A stretch of 6,325 nt of DNA from Coprococcus sp. (GCA_016297325.1 JAEDGW010000133.1:1-6325), one strand, 5' to 3'. Positions 1 to 6,325 are shown, counted from the first letter of the stretch. The notes: generated by a model not told the origin, from the sequence alone. Numbers and translations: made by a program.

Positions 1-1363
1 TTGTGTTGTGATAAGTTATCAGTGATACGACCGCAAGTACGATGAATGTCATAATACCGATAACTGCACCTAAGTTGTAATACTGGTTATCAACCGTCAG
101 CTTGTAGAGCCATGTGACAAGAAGATCTGTCTTGCCCGCTGTCTTTCCAACAGGTGTCGGTGCTCCATTTGACAGAAGGAAGATAACGTTGAAGTTGTTG
201 ATATTTCCCGCAAATGTTGTTATCAGATATGGTGCTGTGACGAACAACATGTATGGAAGTGTGATCTTGAAGAAGATCTTTACAGGACTTGCTCCGTCAA
301 CACGGGCAGCCTCGTATATTTCCTCTGGAATACTCTGCAGGATACCTGTAACCTGCATGATCGTGAATGGGATACCGATCCAGATATTTATAACTATGAC
401 CATTATTCTGGCAAGAGTTGCATTGCTCCAGAAAGGAATCGCAGTGTCTATTATTCCATTATTTATAAGTAATGTGTTGATGATACCATTCTGACTGAAT
501 ATTGTTCTCATCAGGAGAAGTGATACGAACTGTGGAACTGCTGCTGAAAGCATGAAGATCGCTCTCCACATTCCTTTCTTTCTTGTTCCCTTTCTGTTGA
601 TCACCATCGCAAGTATCATGCCGAGGAAGTAGTTACTGAAGGTCGCTGCGACCGCCCATATAAGTGTCCAGCCAAGAACTGACCAGAATGTACTTCCTAT
701 CGCATCACCAAAATTCAAAATCTTTGCAAAATTCTTGAGTCCTACCCAGCTGAATATAACTGTGTGTGAATCAAGCTTACTGTAATTTGTAAATGCCATG
801 AATATCATGAATACCAATGGCAAAATCGTAAATACCACTATTCCGAGAACCGGAAGTGGAAGAAGAAACATGTGAAGATTTCCATCAAACAAGCTCTTTA
901 TATCATCTTTAAACTTCGGTACACGCTTGCCCGCATCAGACAGGCACTGTGCTTTGTACGCGCTCTCAACGCTCACTACCCACAGGCAGATGAACGCAAA
1001 TATTATGAACAGTGTTGCAACACCGTAGAGGAGCATGAGAAGGGAATTGTCTCCCTGAGTGTATTCAAATACTCCCTTTGCATCGTTCCATACCTTCTGC
1101 TGTTCCTGTCCGCCCAGATGGAAGAAGTCACCAAGAAGTGAAGCTCCATTCTGGATCATGAACCATATGAACAGAAGTTCCAATATAAGATAGGAAAATC
1201 CTTTTACGAACTGCTTTCTGACTATACTGCCGAACCCCAAGATGAGAAATGAAATTCTGGTAGCTATGTCTCCATTTACAGCCGCCTTTGCCACTGTATA
1301 TGGGTAATCAGATCTTCGTATTTTCTTTTTTTTGCTTTTATTTTTTGTTATAGCCTGAGCCAT
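1..1363 (-). CDS. MalF-like carbohydrate ABC transporter permease (C-terminus beyond window)
   Basis: This is one of the two membrane permeases of a sugar ABC importer, of the binding-protein-dependent MalF/UgpA class, acting in the cytoplasmic membrane. I translated it directly: the frame is open from the ATG at 1363 to the left edge, giving 454 residues with no stop, so the last part is missing. The diagnostic EAA loop is intact at about residues 346-370 (PEEIYEAARVDGAS, then I-TLP), the site that docks on the ATPase. Hydrophobic segments fall at about 56-72, 107-131, 165-192, 228-254, 268-288, 318-340, 371-385 and 430-450. The N-terminus is Lys-rich (residues 8-17), followed by an unusual membrane-associated extension of about 160 residues before the usual permease core. 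The start is supported by GGAGGTG seven bases upstream. It follows the binding-protein gene by 167 bp. The substrate is inferred to be a maltose/maltodextrin-type sugar but is not proven by sequence. Confidence 0.93.
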   Translation of the reverse strand, partial: MAQAITKNKSKKKKIRRSDYPYTVAKAAVNGDIATRISFLILGFGSIVRKQFVKGFSYLILELLFIWFMIQNGASLLGDFFHLGGQEQQKVWNDAKGVFEYTQGDNSLLMLLYGVATLFIIFAFICLWVVSVESAYKAQCLSDAGKRVPKFKDDIKSLFDGNLHMFLLPLPVLGIVVFTILPLVFMIFMAFTNYSKLDSHTVIFSWVGLKNFAKILNFGDAIGSTFWSVLGWTLIWAVAATFSNYFLGMILAMVINRKGTRKKGMWRAIFMLSAAVPQFVSLLLMRTIFSQNGIINTLLINNGIIDTAIPFWSNATLARIMVIVINIWIGIPFTIMQVTGILQSIPEEIYEAARVDGASPVKIFFKITLPYMLFVTAPYLITTFAGNINNFNVIFLLSNGAPTPVGKTAGKTDLLVTWLYKLTVDNQYYNLGAVIGIMTFIVLAVVSLITYHNT

Positions 1364-1368
1364 CCTAA

Positions 1369-1375
1369 CACCTCC
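1369..1375 (-). promoter_or_regulatory. Ribosome binding site of the permease gene, just after a folded leader
   Basis: On the minus strand GGAGGTG lies directly upstream of the ATG at 1363. It is close to the anti-Shine-Dalgarno consensus and fixes the start codon. It begins only about 6 bases after the 3' end of the long stem at 1381-1521, so the site is left single-stranded but is close enough for that structure to influence ribosome access. That influence is inference. Confidence 0.8.
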
Positions 1376-1380
1376 GTCTC

Positions 1381-1521
1381 AAAGTAAAAAAGCAATCGCA
1401 GAACCGGTAATCTATTTTCAGCCCCGGCGGCTCTTCATTCCCCTGCGTGGTATGCTGAGCCTGCCGGGGTCAAATCCAGATTGCGTGATCCGCAATTGCT
1501 TTAAGTTAAATTGTTTACTTT
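1381..1521 (-). terminator. Structured intergenic element: attenuator or 3'-stabilising stem between binding protein and permease
   Basis: Read on the minus strand, a 14-bp stem pairs AAAGCAATTGCGGA (1489-1502) with TCTGCGATTGCTTT (1389-1402), including two G-U pairs. It runs into a T-run (TTTTTT, 1386-1391). An 8-bp outer extension pairs AAAGTAAA (1514-1521) with TTTACTTT (1381-1388). Inside is a GC-rich hairpin, CCCCGGCAGGCTC (1457-1469) with GAGCCGCCGGGG (1422-1433), which is 12 pairs with one bulged A and a 23-nt loop. AATCT (1478-1482) can also pair with AGATT (1409-1413). A stem followed by U residues suggests partial termination, or protection of the upstream mRNA end, giving more binding protein than permease. 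The E. coli malE-malF gap is a known functional parallel. I do not recognise a known riboswitch class. Confidence 0.6.
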
Positions 1522-1530
1522 AAAATATAT

Positions 1531-2835
1531 TTACTGTGCCACATCAGTGTTAAGTGATGTGTTGAATGACTCTGTCATATCTGCTGCATTGTCATGTGTA
1601 ACCTCACCATTTACGAGAGACTTACCAAAATTCTCTGCTGGTGTCCAGTAGTTACCCATCTTAGCAACGAATGGCTGAATAAATGATGTTGTATCGAATG
1701 TTGCGTTCTGAGCTGTAACAAGTGCATCGCTCTTAACTGCATCGCTCTCAAGAAGGCTTGTGTTACATGGAACGATGTTTCTTGCTGTGTAGTGTGACTC
1801 CTGTGAAGCCTCATTTCCAAGGTAGAGTGCAAGTGCAACTGCAACCTGTGGATACTCACAGTTAGGATTTACACCGATTGCCTTTGATCCGGCAAATGAG
1901 AGGAGCTGCTTGTCCTCGCCACCGATCTTAGCTGTTGGAAGTACAGCGATTCCGAGGTCATCACCAAGTGCATCATGTAATGCTGCGTAATCCCATGAAC
2001 CTGAGAACATTGCTGAGATAGAACCATCTGTCATACCTGAGATACCAACACCTGACTCATCGTTTACAAAGTTCTTGTTGTTTACAAGATCTACAAGGTA
2101 GTCTGTAACAGCCTTGCCGTTATCGCCGCCGAAGTCTATTCCTGCATCGTTGTCTGTACCATCACCGAACATTGTTCCACCATTTGCAAGGTAGAATGCT
2201 GCGATGTACCATGAGTTTGTAAGTGGGAATGAAACCTTACCCTTCTCAAGCATTGTGTCAAGGCTCTTTACATCATCCTCTGTAAATGTCTTCTTGTTGT
2301 AGTACATGAACCATGTATTTGTTGTAAATGGCACACCGTAGATACCGCCATCAACTGTGATAGAATCTACAATTGCCTGTGAATTTGTTGACTTAACATA
2401 ATCTGCTGTGCTTCCGCCGAGCTCTGAGATAGCGCCTGCATCAATCAGAGTCTGTAACTGGTCATTTGCGAACATGTATACATCTGCTGATGCTGAAACA
2501 TCCTGTGTTACAGTCTTTCCTGCATCACCCTCACTACATGTACCATACTCAAATGTGATATCCCAGTTTGGATGCTCCTTCTTGAACTCCTCACATGTTG
2601 TCTGTAACCACTCGCCGTAATCAGGTGACTGATCCTCAGCTGGTCCCCATACTGTAAGTGTTGTCTTGATAACCTCTTCCTCTGAAGCTGCCTCTGTTGC
2701 ATCTGTGTTTTCTGATGCATCGCTCTTTGTTGCTGCTGTAGTTGACTCATCCTTTCCTGAATCTCCACATCCTGCCAGCATTGACATTCCCATTACACCT
2801 GCAAGTGCAACTGCTGCAAATCTTTTTACTCTCAT
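1531..2835 (-). CDS. Extracellular sugar-binding lipoprotein, MalE-like (maltose/maltodextrin type)
   Basis: This is the substrate-binding component of the ABC importer, anchored outside the membrane by a lipid. The 434-residue product starts with a type II signal peptide: MRVKR, a hydrophobic stretch, and the lipobox LAGC with the acylated Cys at residue 23. Residues 24-56 form a Ser/Thr/Ala/acidic linker, typical of Gram-positive lipoproteins. The family-1 binding fold follows from about 57. It starts with TLTVWGPAEDQ, includes GIYGVPFTTNTWFMYYNKK (164-182), GSWDYAAL near 279, and QPFVAKMGNYWTP at about 387-399. The last corresponds in position to the sugar-stacking Trp region of MalE. The Trp and Tyr residues at 63, 281 and 397 are plausible sugar-stacking residues. 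GGAGGA is about 7 bases upstream of the ATG. The length is normal for the family. A maltodextrin substrate is likely, but other oligosaccharides remain possible. Confidence 0.93.
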   Translation of the reverse strand: MRVKRFAAVALAGVMGMSMLAGCGDSGKDESTTAATKSDASENTDATEAASEEEVIKTTLTVWGPAEDQSPDYGEWLQTTCEEFKKEHPNWDITFEYGTCSEGDAGKTVTQDVSASADVYMFANDQLQTLIDAGAISELGGSTADYVKSTNSQAIVDSITVDGGIYGVPFTTNTWFMYYNKKTFTEDDVKSLDTMLEKGKVSFPLTNSWYIAAFYLANGGTMFGDGTDNDAGIDFGGDNGKAVTDYLVDLVNNKNFVNDESGVGISGMTDGSISAMFSGSWDYAALHDALGDDLGIAVLPTAKIGGEDKQLLSFAGSKAIGVNPNCEYPQVAVALALYLGNEASQESHYTARNIVPCNTSLLESDAVKSDALVTAQNATFDTTSFIQPFVAKMGNYWTPAENFGKSLVNGEVTHDNAADMTESFNTSLNTDVAQ

Positions 2836-2909
2836 AACCGTTCCTCCTTAAAATAGTCATGTTTTTTAAATGTTCTTAATACTTTGCAGTACCTTTACCT
2901 TATGACATT

Positions 2910-2938
2910 ATTATAGGAAAACGGCCTTCATCCGTATA
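2910..2938 (-). promoter_or_regulatory. Candidate promoter of the binding protein-permease operon
   Basis: On the minus strand a perfect TATAAT (2910-2915) lies about 75 bases upstream of the ATG at 2835. At 17-bp spacing the -35 position reads TATACG (2933-2938), matching only three of six bases of TTGACA. There is no TG extension of the -10. A strong -10 with a poor -35 is typical of a promoter that needs an activator. Transcription would start near 2903, giving a leader of about 70 bases. The start site is inferred. Confidence 0.55.
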
Positions 2939-2945
2939 TATCAAT

Positions 2946-2981
2946 GATTTTAGAAACATGTTGGATTTTTTAGATATGTTG
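2946..2981 (-). promoter_or_regulatory. Two adjacent imperfect 18-bp direct repeats, candidate AraC-type regulator site
   Basis: The plus strand reads GATTTTAGAAACATGTTG (2946-2963) followed immediately by GATTTTTTAGATATGTTG (2964-2981). Fourteen of eighteen positions agree, with GATTTT and ATGTTG fully conserved at the ends. Relative to the candidate promoter the pair covers about -43 to -78, just upstream of the weak -35. Regulators with an AraC-type DNA-binding domain commonly bind direct repeats at this position, and one is encoded at 5492-6325. Binding by that protein is inference. AT-richness raises the risk of a chance match. Confidence 0.45.
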
Positions 2982-3002
2982 AAATTTTATGGCTGGACGG
3001 AC

Positions 3003-3215
3003 GCCGCCGGAGTGTGCCGCGGAGGTCCGCCAGTGTATATGCCGCCAGAGCACGCTTGTCTGCCCGTCCTTCGACTTGCTTCTATTTGCACTGCGCTCTG
3101 CCCGCGATAAGGGCGTTGCGGGCGCCGCTCCGGCAAGAAGCGTCGAAGGGCGGGCGACTGCGCTACCGCTCCGGCGGCATATACACTGGCGGACCTCCTA
3201 TGGCACACAGGCGGC
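3003..3215. repeat. Long GC-rich palindrome (about 213 bp), MITE- or REP-like
   Basis: Bases 3021-3046 and 3173-3198 are perfect inverted copies of each other (26 of 26). Outside them, 3003-3018 and 3202-3215 pair imperfectly (GCCGCC and GTGTGCC are shared). Inside, 3062-3083 pairs with 3136-3155 with one mismatch and a 2-base bulge, and 3100-3105 (GCCCGC) with 3118-3123 (GCGGGC). All arm pairs share one centre at about 3109, so this is a single hairpin or cruciform. Its GC content is far above the AT-rich DNA on both sides, suggesting an inserted element. No transposase and no convincing target duplication are visible. The open frames running through it in several frames are most likely not genes. 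It sits between the kinase terminator and the transporter promoter. Confidence 0.8.
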
Positions 3216-3423
3216 TGATTTCGAAGCCGGTAGTAGTGTTTGCTGTATACATTGATTTTGGGGATTCTTTTGTTTATATGATTTACTGGTTGGAAATGAT
3301 TTGTATGAGCTTGGATAATTGTCGCTCTTTGTTTTTCAACAAAATCGCTACATTGTTTTGTTGTTAAAAGAGCTTGCACGGAGATTTGTGCCTGGGTGGT
3401 TGGTGTCTGGATTTTTGTTATAT
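3216..3423. other. AT-rich gene-free stretch with an imperfect hairpin
   Basis: No convincing gene is present: the open frames are short, start inside the palindrome or lack a ribosome binding site. The one structured part is 3324-3373. CAACAAAA (3337-3344) pairs with TTTTGTTG (3356-3363) around an 11-base loop, and outer arms GCTCTTT (3324-3330) and AAAGAGC (3367-3373) pair across an internal loop. It could be part of the neighbouring palindromic element or an unrelated relic. No T-run follows it on either strand, so a terminator role is not supported. Confidence 0.4.
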
Positions 3424-3458
3424 AAAAACGCTTCCACTGCTTTTTTGCAGTGGAAGCG
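3424..3458 (-). terminator. Intrinsic terminator of the histidine kinase gene
   Basis: On the minus strand CGCTTCCACTGC, an AAAAAA loop and GCAGTGGAAGCG form a perfect 12-bp stem (3429-3440 with 3447-3458), followed by TTTTT and then TATA (from 3428 leftwards). It begins about 10 bases after the kinase stop codon at 3469. There is no T-run on the plus-strand side, so it acts on minus-strand transcripts only. It separates the regulator-kinase transcript from the transporter operon. Confidence 0.93.
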
Positions 3459-3468
3459 AATCCATATT

Positions 3469-5178
3469 TTATTCTACCCTCTTTGGGAAGTGGAGCATTA
3501 TCTTGGTACCGACCCCTGGGGTGCTGTCTATCTTTACTGCATATTCCTCACCATAGTATAGCTTGATGCGCTCGTTTACATTTGACACGCCGTAGCCATT
3601 TGACGACTTGGACAGGATGAGAGCGGCCTGGGTCTTGGTCATTCCCACTCCATTGTCCGACACTGTGAAATCAAGGAAATCTCCGTTTTCTCTGCCCTCT
3701 ATGCGGATCTCTCCTCTGCCGTCCGTCTTCACATCTATTCCGTGCCCTATGGCATTTTCCAGAAGTGGCTGGAGGATCAGATTCAGCGTCTCGTATTTCA
3801 GGATATTGTCATCTATGTCATACACGACATCGAAGCTGTTGTCGTGCATGGCAAGCTGGATGTCCAGATATGATTTGATATTTGCTATTTCATCTTTTAC
3901 CAGAAGAATGTTCTTGCCCTTGTTGAGCGCAGTTCTATAGAAGGTTGAGAGCGCAAGTGTTATGTGGCTTATGTCCTCCTGCTCCGCCTCAAGCGCCTTC
4001 CAGTTGATCATAGACAGAGAATTATAGAGGAAATGAGGATTGATCTGAGCCTGAAGAGCCCTCATCTCGTACTCTTTCTCCTTTATCTTGCTGCGGTACA
4101 CCTCATTGACAGTGGCATCAAGCCTTTTACTCATGCTGTTGTAACCATTTATCAGATCTCCGATCTCGTCTGCACTGTCATTTTCAAGAACAGTTCCGAG
4201 GGTTCCGGTCTCCAGATTCTTCATGGTCTTCTGCAGTTTCTTGATCCTCTTTGTGATAAATTCCGAGGTGATATGGATACATGCAATTCCCGCAAACATG
4301 CTGACCAGAATGGCCACTGCAGCGACAAGCAGAATCGGCTGAACTGAATAGATGATGAGCTTGTCCGGCTTATATACGCATATCTTCCAGCCTGTGACCG
4401 TCGACTCACCCTCTATGAACTGGTATCCGGAATTGTCCATGTTTTTTGCAGCATGAAACCGCTCGTCATCAAGCTCATATGCAGCCCTGTTCTCTGCAAA
4501 TGTATTCTTAGAAAATATCGTATTGCCACTTTCATCCTCTATCACAAGACCATAGTTGTTGAACATTGTATCTGTATAAAATGGCTGGAAAACACTGTCA
4601 TAATCAACACCGACATACAGCACGCCCTTTGCGCCCCTCTGTTCGAGCATAGCCATACGGCTGATTGAAAATGCAGTGTGGCTCTCGGCATCTATATACC
4701 AGTGAATGTTATTGTCCAGATTCTCATATATGTCTATGTTGTCCGGTATATCCGAAAATGGAGCTATCGTAGAGCCATGTTTTACATCGCACGCATCCGT
4801 ATATATAGTGACCTGATTTACATCATCGTGGAAATACATTATAGACGCAAGCAGCGGATCAATCACCGTACTGAACTGTTCGTAGTTCTTGTACGCAGAC
4901 TGGTCCGCATTAAGTATCTTTGCAATTGACTGATTGTATGAAATATATTTTGACAGATTGTTGTAGATCTCCAGTGCATTATCCATGGCATCTGTCGTCT
5001 GGCTCACATAGGATTTGAGGATAGTTGTCTCTCTATCCCACAATATCTTTCTCATCTCCATATATGTTATGCCGAGCGTGATAGCCACAGGAACGAGACC
5101 CGCAAGCATATATATGACTATCAGCTTACCGGTGAGTTTCATGTCCTGAAACTTTTTCTTAAACCAGCCTTTCTTCAT
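3469..5178 (-). CDS. YesM-like membrane sensor histidine kinase (HPK7 / LytS-YesM class)
   Basis: This is the sensor of a two-component system, predicted to autophosphorylate and pass phosphate to the neighbouring AraC-type regulator. The 569 residues show a basic N-terminus, TM1 at about 18-40, an extracellular domain of about 240 residues (41-278), TM2 at about 279-302 and a HAMP linker to about 360. The extracellular part is Cache-like, judged by GVLYVGVDYD near 185, LVIEDESGN near 211 and GWKICVYKP near 263. The His_kinase domain (PF06580 type) has EYEMRALQAQINPHFLYNSL, with the phospho-acceptor His at 382. The ATPase domain has the N box PLLENAIGHG (Asn475), the G1 box DNGVGM (508-513) and a second glycine motif, GYGVSNVNERI (528-538). 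It ends with GVGTKIMLHFP. All catalytic motifs look intact. GGGAGGT lies eight bases before the ATG. Its ligand is unknown; the adjacent transporter suggests a carbohydrate cue. Confidence 0.95.
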   Translation of the reverse strand: MKKGWFKKKFQDMKLTGKLIVIYMLAGLVPVAITLGITYMEMRKILWDRETTILKSYVSQTTDAMDNALEIYNNLSKYISYNQSIAKILNADQSAYKNYEQFSTVIDPLLASIMYFHDDVNQVTIYTDACDVKHGSTIAPFSDIPDNIDIYENLDNNIHWYIDAESHTAFSISRMAMLEQRGAKGVLYVGVDYDSVFQPFYTDTMFNNYGLVIEDESGNTIFSKNTFAENRAAYELDDERFHAAKNMDNSGYQFIEGESTVTGWKICVYKPDKLIIYSVQPILLVAAVAILVSMFAGIACIHITSEFITKRIKKLQKTMKNLETGTLGTVLENDSADEIGDLINGYNSMSKRLDATVNEVYRSKIKEKEYEMRALQAQINPHFLYNSLSMINWKALEAEQEDISHITLALSTFYRTALNKGKNILLVKDEIANIKSYLDIQLAMHDNSFDVVYDIDDNILKYETLNLILQPLLENAIGHGIDVKTDGRGEIRIEGRENGDFLDFTVSDNGVGMTKTQAALILSKSSNGYGVSNVNERIKLYYGEEYAVKIDSTPGVGTKIMLHFPKRVE

Positions 5179-5199
5179 CCCCTGTACCTCCCGAATAGA

Positions 5200-5490
5200 T
5201 TGACACGTATTATGTAGAACACCAGCCCATTATAGTTGCCTGCGGCATGGGGCTGGCGCTGCATGTCAAGCTCCTTACATGACTTGACACATTTATAGAT
5301 CTCCATCCCATTCCAGCTGCCTCCGGCATAGCTGGCGCTGCATGCCAAGCGCCTTACATGACTTGACATATTTATGATCTCCGGCTCATTTCAGCTGCCT
5401 CCGGCATAGCCGGTGCTGCATGCCAAGCGCCTTACATGACTTGACATATTTATAAACCTCCGGCCATTATAGCTACATCCGGCATAGCTG
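5200..5490. repeat. Tandem array, about 3.6 copies of a 78-84-bp hairpin-forming unit
   Basis: Units start at 5200 (84 bp), 5284 (79 bp), 5363 (78 bp) and 5441 (truncated at about 5490), each beginning TTGACA or TTGACAC on the plus strand. The first three end CTTACATGAC. The two middle units are the most alike; the one next to the kinase is most diverged. The array fills nearly all of the 313-bp regulator-kinase gap and reaches the regulator stop codon. On the minus (transcript) strand each full unit has ATGTCAAG or GTGTCAAG facing CTTGGCAT or CTTGACAT, a GGCGCT/AGCGCC pair overlapping that, and a TGCC-NNN-GGCA hairpin flanked by further pairing (CCAGC/GCTGG). Unit length is not a multiple of three, so it is unlikely to be coding. 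No T-run terminator is present. A TATAAT on the minus strand (5229-5234) in the first unit lacks a -35 partner. Confidence 0.85.
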
Positions 5491-5491
5491 C

Positions 5492-6325
5492 TTACTCTGC
5501 GCTTAAGCCGCCGTTTTCTCTGAATTTCTGTGGGCTCACGCCGTAAAATTCGCGGAAGCTTGAACAGAAATAAGACACATTCTGATAACCACAGGTCGCC
5601 CCGATATCAACAATTTTTGCCATGCTGTTCTCAAGCATATCCTTTGCCCGTTCCATTCTATACGACTTTATGAATTTGCTCAGATTCTGTCCTGTCTCTT
5701 TCTTGAACACGGTACTTAAATAACTCGGTGCAAGATAGACCATATCCGCAAGCATATCTATGCCAAGTTCACTTCCAAAATTCCTGTAAATGTACTGCTT
5801 TACCAGCTCAACTTCCCTGTGTCCCGTCTGACTCTTGTTATTAAAACTTGATGCAAGCCTGTCTATAGCAGCCTCGACAAGTCCTGTCAGGCTCTGGAAA
5901 TCCGTGGACATATACAATTTCTCCACATCTTTGTTCAGATCCGCCTCACTGGTGTCATCTATACTTCCATAGATATCCTTGAGCAGATTTGAATAGAGGA
6001 ATTTGATATATATCTGTGAGCACTCATTCTTGTGCCTGTACTTCTCACAGAATTTGTCAAAATGCTCCCTGAGCGCTTCCACATCCTTCATCTTGATATC
6101 CTGCTTCATCTGCTTCATGAGTGTATCATCATCAAACTGGATCATTCCGGATGCATCGCTCTCCATATTTGGATAAAATACCTTGATCTCTGGGTGGTAG
6201 AATTTGTTATCCATGAGCTCATCCAGCTCATCAACCTTCTGCTCCATATCCTCAGGATTCTCTATCTCTGTGGAAACCGCTATGTAACAATCCTCATCAT
6301 AATCGCTCTTTATGATCTTCACCAG
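5492..6325 (-). CDS. YesN-like AraC-family response regulator (N-terminus beyond window)
   Basis: This is the DNA-binding partner of the downstream kinase. The frame is open to the right edge, so the N-terminal receiver domain with its phospho-Asp lies outside the window; about 277 C-terminal residues are visible. The GTG at 6322 is only an internal Val codon. The visible part has a middle domain (CYIAVSTEIE at about 12-21, then acidic and helical sequence to about 160). A C-terminal AraC/XylS domain with two helix-turn-helices follows at about 173-272. HTH1 includes IDMLADMVYLAPSYLSTVFK and leads into KETGQNLSKFIKSYRMERAKDML. HTH2 is IVDIGATCGYQNVSYFCSSF, followed by the family hallmark FREFYGVSPQKFREN. 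It is separated from the kinase by 313 bp of tandem repeats, but with no terminator between them, so co-transcription is likely. The probable target is the transporter promoter near 2910-2981. Confidence 0.93.
   Translation of the reverse strand: MVKIIKSDYDEDCYIAVSTEIENPEDMEQKVDELDELMDNKFYHPEIKVFYPNMESDASGMIQFDDDTLMKQMKQDIKMKDVEALREHFDKFCEKYRHKNECSQIYIKFLYSNLLKDIYGSIDDTSEADLNKDVEKLYMSTDFQSLTGLVEAAIDRLASSFNNKSQTGHREVELVKQYIYRNFGSELGIDMLADMVYLAPSYLSTVFKKETGQNLSKFIKSYRMERAKDMLENSMAKIVDIGATCGYQNVSYFCSSFREFYGVSPQKFRENGGLSAE

Noticed and set aside
114..494. Plus-strand open frame of 126 codons, and another at 872-1141
   Set aside because: Both lie entirely inside the permease gene on the opposite strand, which has a clear EAA motif and ribosome binding site.
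2914..2930. Possible catabolite-repression (CcpA/cre) site around GAAAACGGCC
   Set aside because: Aligned on the central CG it misses about four of the fixed positions of the cre consensus and lacks the required symmetry.
2987..3379. Open frames of 88-130 codons on both strands through the palindrome
   Set aside because: Being open on both strands and in several frames is a by-product of GC-rich inverted repeat sequence. The frames have no good ribosome binding site, and their products are low-complexity Arg/Pro/Gly-rich peptides without a recognisable domain.
5229..5234. Separate promoter for the kinase gene (TATAAT on the minus strand)
   Set aside because: No -35-like hexamer is present at 16-18 bp spacing; the TTGACA upstream is about 29 bp away. 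The match probably comes from the repeat sequence.
5175..5369. Minus-strand open frame of 64 codons between regulator and kinase
   Set aside because: It lies within the tandem repeats, whose unit length is not a multiple of three, so the copies translate differently. It has no proper ribosome binding site and overlaps the kinase start.
5200..5490. CRISPR array
   Set aside because: The whole unit repeats with only scattered changes; there are no unique spacers between short constant repeats.

Overview
The window looks like a chromosomal piece of a low-to-moderate-GC Firmicute, most likely a gut Lachnospiraceae (Roseburia / Agathobacter / Coprococcus type). The basis is protein style: a lipoprotein with a long Ser/Thr/acidic linker, a YesM/YesN-type sensor-regulator pair, strong GGAGG ribosome binding sites, and codon use without strong GC bias. 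This is inference from sequence character, not from a search.

All four recognisable genes lie on the minus strand and read from right to left. First comes a YesN-like AraC-type response regulator (5492-6325, N-terminus off the right edge). Next is a YesM-like membrane histidine kinase (3469-5178) closed by a strong intrinsic terminator (3424-3458). After a 630-bp gene-free gap come a solute-binding lipoprotein of the maltose/maltodextrin-binding type (1531-2835) and a MalF-like permease (1-1363, C-terminus off the left edge). A second permease (MalG-like) would be expected beyond position 1. The likely logic is that the kinase senses an extracellular cue, phosphorylates the regulator, and the regulator activates the transporter promoter.

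Most of the unusual content is between the genes. (a) The regulator-kinase gap is filled by about 3.6 copies of a 78-84-bp tandem repeat that can form hairpins. (b) The kinase-binding protein gap carries a GC-rich palindrome of about 213 bp with a 26-bp perfect arm pair, next to an AT-rich stretch with a smaller hairpin. (c) Just upstream of the binding-protein promoter, which has a good -10 and a poor -35, there are two adjacent imperfect 18-bp direct repeats placed where an AraC-type activator would bind. (d) The binding protein-permease gap holds a 141-bp folded element with a GC-rich inner hairpin and an outer stem ending in a U-run, a likely attenuator or transcript-stabilising structure.

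I see no tRNA, rRNA, CRISPR array, transposase or phage gene. The plus-strand open frames are shadows of the minus-strand genes or fall inside the palindrome.
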